Below, in pieces: positions 44,394-50,080 of a DNA stretch of 50,080 bases. The notes under the pieces are model-generated. The model saw only the letters and a program-made list of their open reading frames with translations. It was not told the origin of the DNA and did no database searches. The stretch lies in the NCBI GenBank assembly GCA_902632315.1, contig CACPCD010000004.1:1-50080 (forward strand), in the 5' to 3' direction. The first letter of the stretch is position 1. Each line of letters opens with the position of its first letter. This stretch comes from an uncultured Pelagibacteraceae bacterium. GTDB taxonomy: Bacteria > Pseudomonadota > Alphaproteobacteria > Pelagibacterales > Pelagibacteraceae. The position numbers and the translations under genes are program-made.

Positions 44394-45284
44394 ATGTCTA
44401 AAACAGTCTCATTATTAAGTGCATTATTATGCACATTTATTTGGGGAACTACTTTTATTGCCCAGGATACGGGTATGGACGATATAGGTCCTTTTACTTT
44501 CAACGCAGTAAGATTTTTTGTCGGATTTTTAGCAATTATTCCTCTTGTTTTTTTATTTGAGTTAAAAAAATTTAGATCAGAGTTTAAATTAGATTTCAAA
44601 ACTTTTGCTACACTCTCCTTTTTAATCGGATTATCACTTTTTTTAGGCTCAGCATTACAACAGGTTGCTCTTTTGTATACCGATGTTGCAAATGCAGCTT
44701 TTTTTACAATTTTCTATGTCCCTATGGTACCAATAATAATTTTTCTATTTAGAAAAAAAACAATACATTGGAGTGTGTGGCCATCTGTGGTTCTATGTTT
44801 AATTGGTGGTTATCTACTTACCAATTTTCATGATGCAACAGTAAGACTTGGTGATACACTCGTTGTATTAGGAGCTTTGTTTTGGAGCACTCATATTATC
44901 TTTACTGGAATAATAGTTACAAAATATAATTTACCTTTAACTTTAGGTGCCGTTCAAACTTTGTTAGTAGCCTTATTTTCTTTTGTGATTGGATTTATTT
45001 ATGAAGAATTTATAATAGAAAATATTTTGAATGAGATAGATTCAATTTTATACGCAGGAATTCTTTCAGGGGGTTTTGCTTTTGTTTTGCAAATTTATGC
45101 ACAAAAAAATATTACACCTGCTCCAGCTGCAATAATTTTTTCATTAGAAGGAGTTTTTGCAACAATTGCAGCTTGGTTTTTATTAAATCAGATATTAGGA
45201 GTTAATAATTTATTAGGATGTTTCTTTATATTATGTGGTGTTTTATTATCTCAATTACTACCTTTAATTAAACGGTCAGTCTAA
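44394..45284 (+). CDS. EamA/DMT-family transporter
   Basis: 296 residues with about ten hydrophobic segments in two EamA repeats. The first begins with LLSALLCTFIWGTTFIAQDTG and has NAVRFFVGFLAIIPLVF; the second repeats the pattern from about residue 150 and ends in SLEGVFATIAAWFLLNQILG. Such proteins export amino acids or other metabolites, but the substrate cannot be read. It starts eight bases after aceF and may be in its transcript, and converges with uppP by four bases. Confidence 0.88.
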   Translation: MSKTVSLLSALLCTFIWGTTFIAQDTGMDDIGPFTFNAVRFFVGFLAIIPLVFLFELKKFRSEFKLDFKTFATLSFLIGLSLFLGSALQQVALLYTDVANAAFFTIFYVPMVPIIIFLFRKKTIHWSVWPSVVLCLIGGYLLTNFHDATVRLGDTLVVLGALFWSTHIIFTGIIVTKYNLPLTLGAVQTLLVALFSFVIGFIYEEFIIENILNEIDSILYAGILSGGFAFVLQIYAQKNITPAPAAIIFSLEGVFATIAAWFLLNQILGVNNLLGCFFILCGVLLSQLLPLIKRSV

Positions 45285-46048
45285 AAATAAATTGTTAACA
45301 ATAAAATTAATGCAACTATCAATCTATAAATTACAAAAATATTTAATGAAAATTTATTTAAATAAATTAAAAAAAATTTTACCGTTATATACGAAAATAG
45401 AAAAGACAATACTATCGCAATAATTACTAATAAATTAATCTCTAAAGTTTCATTCTGTATATCTTTTAATCCAAGAAAACTTGCTCCTGCTAACGCAGGG
45501 ATAGAGAGCAAAAATGAAATTTTACCTGAATCTACTCTATTAAAATTTAAAAATCTTGCAGCTGTCATAGTAATACCTGCTCTACTAACCCCAGGTACTA
45601 ATGCGAGAATTTGAAATAATCCAATAAATATCATGGATCTTAAGTTAAGGTTAGTAGAAATATTTTGATCAATTTTTCTCTTATCAGCGAAGTATAAAAT
45701 GACTCCAAATAACAATGTAGTCCATGCTATAACCTTAATATTTCTAAGAAGATGAATTAATTCAGATGAATGAAGTATGTATCCAAAAATAATGAGCGGT
45801 ATAGAACCAATTAAAATTAATTTTAATAATTTTTGATTGTGTTTCAAATTGAATAAATCTTTTTTAAAAAAAAATATTATTGCTAATAAAGAACCTAAGT
45901 GTAAACTTATGTCTATTAAAAGTGAACTTGATTTAAGATCATATAGGTTAGACACTATTATTAAATGAGCTGATGAACTTATCGGTAAAAATTCAGATAT
46001 TCCTTGTATGGCTGATAGAATAAGAATTTCTATAAAATCTTGGAACAT
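45281..46048 (-). CDS. uppP: Undecaprenyl-diphosphatase
   Basis: Membrane enzyme that recycles the lipid carrier of peptidoglycan and LPS synthesis. The 255 residues contain the two BacA/UppP motifs: QGISEFLPISSSAHLIIV near residue 15 and LVPGVSRAGITMTAARFLNF near residue 150, with eight or so hydrophobic segments. It is transcribed alone, diverging from gltD across a 150-base gap. Confidence 0.94.
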   Translation of the reverse strand: MFQDFIEILILSAIQGISEFLPISSSAHLIIVSNLYDLKSSSLLIDISLHLGSLLAIIFFFKKDLFNLKHNQKLLKLILIGSIPLIIFGYILHSSELIHLLRNIKVIAWTTLLFGVILYFADKRKIDQNISTNLNLRSMIFIGLFQILALVPGVSRAGITMTAARFLNFNRVDSGKISFLLSIPALAGASFLGLKDIQNETLEINLLVIIAIVLSFLFSYITVKFFLIYLNKFSLNIFVIYRLIVALILLLTIYF

Positions 46049-46230
46049 ATATCTGTGGTAGCTTAAAAAATATCTATTTAAAACACTTCGATTTAAACAT
46101 AATAGATATGCAAAAATTAAAAATTCTATGTTTTAAGCTGTTTTTATCCAAATATAAGTCAATATTACTGACCTAAATAATTCTTTTACTAATAAAAACA
46201 ATGTATATTTTGCGTAGATTCAAAAAAGAT

Positions 46231-47670
46231 ATGACTGATAAAATGTTAAAATTTGTAAAAATAGGTCAACAAACTCCACCTAAAAGAGAGGTAAATGAGC
46301 GAAAAGATGATTTTAATGAAATTTATGATGAATTTATAAATCAAAAAGCTCAGGAGCAATCAAGCAGGTGCTCGCAATGTGGAGTTCCGTTTTGCCAAGT
46401 ACATTGTCCTTTAAGTAATAACATTCCAGACTGGTTAAAATTAACTGCTGAGGGCAGGCTTAAGGAAGCTTATGAGCTTTCTCAAAGCACCAATAATATG
46501 CCTGAAGTGTGTGGTAGAATATGCCCTCAAGATAGATTGTGCGAGGGTAATTGTGTAATTGAGCAATCAGGTCATGGAACAGTTACAATTGGTTCAATGG
46601 AGAAATTCATCACAGATAATGCCTGGGAACAAGGCTGGGTAAAACCAATTCAAGTAAAATACGAGAAGGAGCAAAGTGTTGGAATAATAGGTGCAGGACC
46701 AGCAGGATTAGCAGCTGCTGAACAATTAAGAAAAGATGGATACAAAATAACTATTTATGATAGATACGATCGAGCTGGAGGATTACTCATATATGGTATT
46801 CCAAATTTTAAACTAGAAAAACATGTAGTTCAAAGAAGAACACGACTTTTAAAAGATGGAGGAATAGAATTTATACAGAATTTTGAAGTAGGTAAAGATG
46901 CTACTTTAGATCAACTAAGAAAAAAACATGATGCAATTTTAATTGCTACAGGTGTTTATAAACCAAGAGAAGTTAAATTACCTGGAAATGATTTGAATAA
47001 TATTTTCCCAGCTATGGAGTTTTTAACAGCTTCAAACAAAAAAGGTCTAGGTGATAAAGTAGAATTGTTTGATAAGGGTGTTCTAAATGCCGAAGGAAAA
47101 GATGTAGTAGTTATAGGCGGAGGAGATACTGCTATGGATTGCGTAAGAACATCTATTAGACAAAAAGCTAAATCTGTCAAATGTCTTTATAGAAGAGATA
47201 AAGAAAATATGCCTGGATCTGCAAGAGAAGTTGCAAATGCTGAAGAAGAGGGAGTTGAATTTGTTTGGTTATCAAGTCCAAAAGAATTTAAGGGTAAAAA
47301 CAAAGTTGAAAATTTAATAGTTGATCAAATTAAATTAGGTTCACCTGATGATTCAGGAAGAAGAAGACCTGAGATTAAAGAAGGCTCTGAATTTGAATTA
47401 AAAGTTGATATGGTAATCAAAGCTTTAGGATTCGACCCTGAAGACCTACCACTTCTTTTTGATAATAGAGAATTGCAAGTTACTAAATGGGGTACAATAA
47501 AAACTGATTTTGATACTATGGAAACAAACCTTAAAGGAGTTTTTGCTGCTGGAGATATTGTTCGAGGAGCATCACTGGTAGTTTGGGCTATAAAAGATGG
47601 AAGAGATGCAGCAGTAGCTATCAAGGCCCATTTAGAAAAAACTGAAATAAATAAAACAAAAGTAGCATAA
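46231..47670 (+). CDS. gltD: Glutamate synthase small subunit
   Basis: NADPH-oxidising flavoprotein subunit of GOGAT, which makes glutamate from glutamine and 2-oxoglutarate. I start at ATG 46231 (479 residues, MTDKMLKFVKIG); an ATG at 46201 adds ten residues without similarity. The N-terminal domain has iron-sulphur Cys clusters CSQCGVPFCQVHCP (about 47-60) and CGRICPQDRLCEGNC. The FAD motif GIIGAGPAGLAAAEQLRKDG and NADPH motif VVIGGGDTAMDCVRTSIR follow. The stop overlaps the gltB ATG (TAATG). In the gap before it (46049-46230) I see only weak inverted repeats. Confidence 0.96.
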   Translation: MTDKMLKFVKIGQQTPPKREVNERKDDFNEIYDEFINQKAQEQSSRCSQCGVPFCQVHCPLSNNIPDWLKLTAEGRLKEAYELSQSTNNMPEVCGRICPQDRLCEGNCVIEQSGHGTVTIGSMEKFITDNAWEQGWVKPIQVKYEKEQSVGIIGAGPAGLAAAEQLRKDGYKITIYDRYDRAGGLLIYGIPNFKLEKHVVQRRTRLLKDGGIEFIQNFEVGKDATLDQLRKKHDAILIATGVYKPREVKLPGNDLNNIFPAMEFLTASNKKGLGDKVELFDKGVLNAEGKDVVVIGGGDTAMDCVRTSIRQKAKSVKCLYRRDKENMPGSAREVANAEEEGVEFVWLSSPKEFKGKNKVENLIVDQIKLGSPDDSGRRRPEIKEGSEFELKVDMVIKALGFDPEDLPLLFDNRELQVTKWGTIKTDFDTMETNLKGVFAAGDIVRGASLVVWAIKDGRDAAVAIKAHLEKTEINKTKVA

Positions 47671-50080
47671 TGGAAATTTATAAAAAGAATCTTGAATTAC
47701 TCTCAAAAAATCATGTTTATTCCAAAGAAATGGAACATGATGCTTGTGGTGTAGGTGTAATAGCTTCTACAGAAGGTAAAAAATCCAGAGCTATTGTAGA
47801 ATATGGAATAGAAGCATTAAAAGCAGTTTGGCACAGGGGAGCGGTTGATGCTGATGGTAAAACAGGTGATGGGGCAGGTATACACGTCGAAATTCCAAAA
47901 GACTTTTTCATAGAAAAAATACAAGTCACAGGACATGATTATGATAATTCTGAAATTTGTGTTGGAATGATTTTTTTACCTAAAAATGACTATTCCTCAC
48001 AAGAAAGTTGTAAGACAATCGTTGAAAGTGAATTAACAAAAAATAATTTCAGCATTTATGGTTGGAGACAAGTTCCTGTAAACCCCAAAGTTTTGGGTGA
48101 AAAGGCTCTTCAAACTATGCCAGAAATAATTCAAGTTTTATTTAAATCAAACGATTCAAATTTATTAGATAAAGAATTAGAGAGAAAAATTTATGAGACT
48201 AGAAAAAGAATTGAAAACAAGGCCTTTAATGCTTCATTAAATAATTTTTATATTTGTTCGATGAGCTCAAAATCAATAATATATAAGGGTCTATATTTAG
48301 CTGAGGCTATATCAGATTTTTATCATGATTTGCAGGACAAAAGATTTGTTTCGAGATACGCAATTTTTCATCAAAGATTTTCAACCAATACCGCACCAAG
48401 TTGGAGTTTAGCACAACCTTTTAGAGCGGTTGCTCATAATGGAGAAATAAACACTTACAAGGGAAATAAAAATTGGATGAAAGTTCATGAGCAAGAAATG
48501 AGTAGTCCACTTTTTGATGATGTAGAAAATTTAAAACCTGTAATTCAAAAAGGAGTTTCCGACTCTGCTGCCTTAGATAACGTATTTGAATTGTTAAACA
48601 AATCAGGACAATCAGCACCATTAGCTAAGTTGATGTTAATTCCTGACGCATGGTCAAAAAAAAATAAGACTTTACCCAAGAGCCATCAGCAATTGTTCAA
48701 TTTTTTGAATAGCACTATGGAACCTTGGGATGGACCAGCTGCTATTGCCGCTACAGATAATGAATGGGTGATAGCTGCCAATGACAGAAATGGACTGAGA
48801 CCTCTTAGATATGCAATCACAAAAGATAAAATGCTTTTTGCTGGGTCTGAAACAGGTATGATTGAATTAAATGAGAAAAAAATTCTTTCCAAAGGTAGAT
48901 TGGGGCCAGGTGAGATTATTGGTGTTAGAATTGAAAAGGGAAAAGTTTTTTCAAATAGTCAAATTAAAGATTACTTAGCAAAAGAATTTAAACATTTTAA
49001 TTCCCAAATCGTAGATTTAGATGAAAAATTATCAATCTCAAACGAAAAAAACACTTTTGAAGGAGAGGATTTAAGAAGAAGACAATATACTTTTGGAATA
49101 AGTTTGGAAGACTTAGAGCTAATTTTACACCCAATGGCTGAGGATGCTAAAGAGGCAACTGGCTCGATGGGGGATGATACTCCTCTAGCTGTTCTTTCTG
49201 ACAGGTATAGACCTCTTTATCATTTTTTTAGACAAAATTTTAGTCAGGTAACAAATCCTCCAATAGACTCACTTAGAGAGAATAAAGTAATGAGCTTAAA
49301 AACAAGATTTGGAAATCTAGGAAATATTCTCGATTTTGACACGCTTACTAAGGAAAATATTTATGTTTTAAACAGTCCAATTTTATCAAATTCTCAGTTT
49401 AATAAATTTATAAATTTTTTTGGAAAAAATTCAGTAGTAATTAATTGCACATTTTCTCAAAATGATGACTTGTCAGGTGCGATAGCAAGAATCCAAAAAG
49501 AGGCTGAGATTGCAGTAAGACAAGGAGTAACCCAACTAGTTTTAAGTGATAAAGAGCTCTCACCAAAAAATATGCCTATACCAATGTTATTGTGCGTTGG
49601 GGCTATAAATTCTTTTTTAATAGAAAAGAAATTAAGAGGATATGTATCTATCAATGTTCAATCTGGAGAAGCTTTAGATACACATTCGTTTGCAACATTA
49701 TTAGGTGTAGGCGCAACAACTGTAAATCCTTATCTAGCGTTTGACAGCTTATATCAAAGACATACAAAAAAACTTTTTGGACAATTTAGTTTTGATGACT
49801 GTGTTCAAAGATATATAAAATCAGTTAATGCTGGTTTGTTGAAAATCATGTCTAAGATGGGAATTTCTGTTTTAAGTTCTTATAGGGGTGGTTGCAATTT
49901 TGAGACTGTTGGATTAAGTAGAACAGTTGTGAATGATTACTTTCCAGGAGTAATATCAAAAATCTCTGGTATTGGATTAGTTGGTATTGAAAAAAAAATT
50001 CGAGAAATTCACAAAGAGGCATTTGAAAGCACAGAAACTGTTTTGCCTATCGGAGGTATATACAGGTATAGAAAGAATGG
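47670..50080 (+). CDS. gltB: Glutamate synthase large subunit, 3' end cut by window
   Basis: Large subunit of NADPH-GOGAT; the frame is open from ATG 47670 to the window end, giving 803 codons of the usual 1500 or so. A 25-residue propeptide precedes the glutaminase nucleophile C26 in EHDACGVGVIAS. The amidotransferase domain continues with WHRGAVDADGKTGDGAG, RFSTNTAPSWSLAQPFRAVAHNGEINT, and RPLRYAITKD. The central domain follows (GDDTPLAVLSDRYRPLYHFFRQ), then the start of the FMN-binding region reaching GGIYRYR at the edge. It is translationally coupled to gltD. Confidence 0.97.
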   Translation, partial: MEIYKKNLELLSKNHVYSKEMEHDACGVGVIASTEGKKSRAIVEYGIEALKAVWHRGAVDADGKTGDGAGIHVEIPKDFFIEKIQVTGHDYDNSEICVGMIFLPKNDYSSQESCKTIVESELTKNNFSIYGWRQVPVNPKVLGEKALQTMPEIIQVLFKSNDSNLLDKELERKIYETRKRIENKAFNASLNNFYICSMSSKSIIYKGLYLAEAISDFYHDLQDKRFVSRYAIFHQRFSTNTAPSWSLAQPFRAVAHNGEINTYKGNKNWMKVHEQEMSSPLFDDVENLKPVIQKGVSDSAALDNVFELLNKSGQSAPLAKLMLIPDAWSKKNKTLPKSHQQLFNFLNSTMEPWDGPAAIAATDNEWVIAANDRNGLRPLRYAITKDKMLFAGSETGMIELNEKKILSKGRLGPGEIIGVRIEKGKVFSNSQIKDYLAKEFKHFNSQIVDLDEKLSISNEKNTFEGEDLRRRQYTFGISLEDLELILHPMAEDAKEATGSMGDDTPLAVLSDRYRPLYHFFRQNFSQVTNPPIDSLRENKVMSLKTRFGNLGNILDFDTLTKENIYVLNSPILSNSQFNKFINFFGKNSVVINCTFSQNDDLSGAIARIQKEAEIAVRQGVTQLVLSDKELSPKNMPIPMLLCVGAINSFLIEKKLRGYVSINVQSGEALDTHSFATLLGVGATTVNPYLAFDSLYQRHTKKLFGQFSFDDCVQRYIKSVNAGLLKIMSKMGISVLSSYRGGCNFETVGLSRTVVNDYFPGVISKISGIGLVGIEKKIREIHKEAFESTETVLPIGGIYRYRKN

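Noticed and set aside
46060-46139. Nested inverted repeats upstream of gltD (AGCTTAAAA/TTTTAAGCT outside, ATATCTATT/AATAGATAT inside)
   Set aside because: Nine-base arms made mostly of A and T are expected by chance in a 150-base gap of this composition, and the spacing is very asymmetric. No riboswitch features such as a conserved GC-rich core are present.

Overview
The window looks like chromosomal DNA of a streamlined marine alphaproteobacterium of the SAR11 (Pelagibacterales) type. It is very AT-rich (roughly 70% by eye), nearly every base is coding, and many neighbouring genes share a TAATG or ATGA stop/start. Several clusters are typically alphaproteobacterial: irr next to fabA-fabB-fabI; ubiE-ubiB-coaBC-dut beside mutM-rpsT-dnaA-dnaN; argH-lptM-lysA opposite tlpA; and Suv3-like helicase-fdxA-carD. 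The taxonomic call is an inference from gene content, order and composition. I see no phage, insertion sequence, CRISPR array or rRNA.

Layout: 1-9.3 kb is a plus-strand information-processing run (lnt, metK, nusA, infB, rbfA, rpsO, pnp). 9.3-11.9 kb is the minus-strand unsaturated fatty acid operon fabA-fabB-fabI. 12.0-15.4 kb holds an Irr-type Fur-family regulator, the catalase-peroxidase katG and a 2-oxoglutarate oxygenase. 15.4-20.5 kb is the minus-strand operon ubiE-ubiB-coaBC-dut-ThiF/MoeB-like-SH3 protein. 20.5-24.5 kb is mutM, rpsT, dnaA, dnaN. 24.5-27.9 kb is argH-lptM-lysA-plsC (minus). 28-31.6 kb mixes tlpA, a HIG1 protein, an esterase, an HNH nuclease, coq7, dsbB and a YqaA-like protein. 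31.6-33.8 kb has tRNA-Leu, an acyl-CoA synthetase and a free-standing gene for a 25-residue Lys/Arg peptide. 33.8-37.8 kb is helicase-TerB-fdxA-carD (minus). 38-40 kb has a thioesterase, tRNA-Arg and a thiolase. 40-44.4 kb is the pyruvate dehydrogenase pair aceE-aceF. The rest is an EamA transporter, uppP, gltD and a gltB cut by the window end.

The observations I consider most worth following are these. (1) Two 17-base Fur-family-like operators with identical arms (TTTAGAA-N3-TTATAAA) lie upstream of the Irr-type regulator and inside the katG promoter, which suggests a self-contained Irr-KatG peroxide/iron circuit. (2) AceE carries an N-terminal lipoyl domain that closely matches the one in AceF. 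(3) A tiny, extremely basic peptide has its own consensus promoter, a perfect 20-base palindrome, a strong ribosome binding site and a strong terminator. (4) Several expression signals are unusual: a terminator hairpin directly in front of nusA, a purine-only-like spacer between rpsO and pnp, a promoter that would make rpsT mRNA nearly leaderless, and a tRNA whose CCA end lies four bases before the next start codon.
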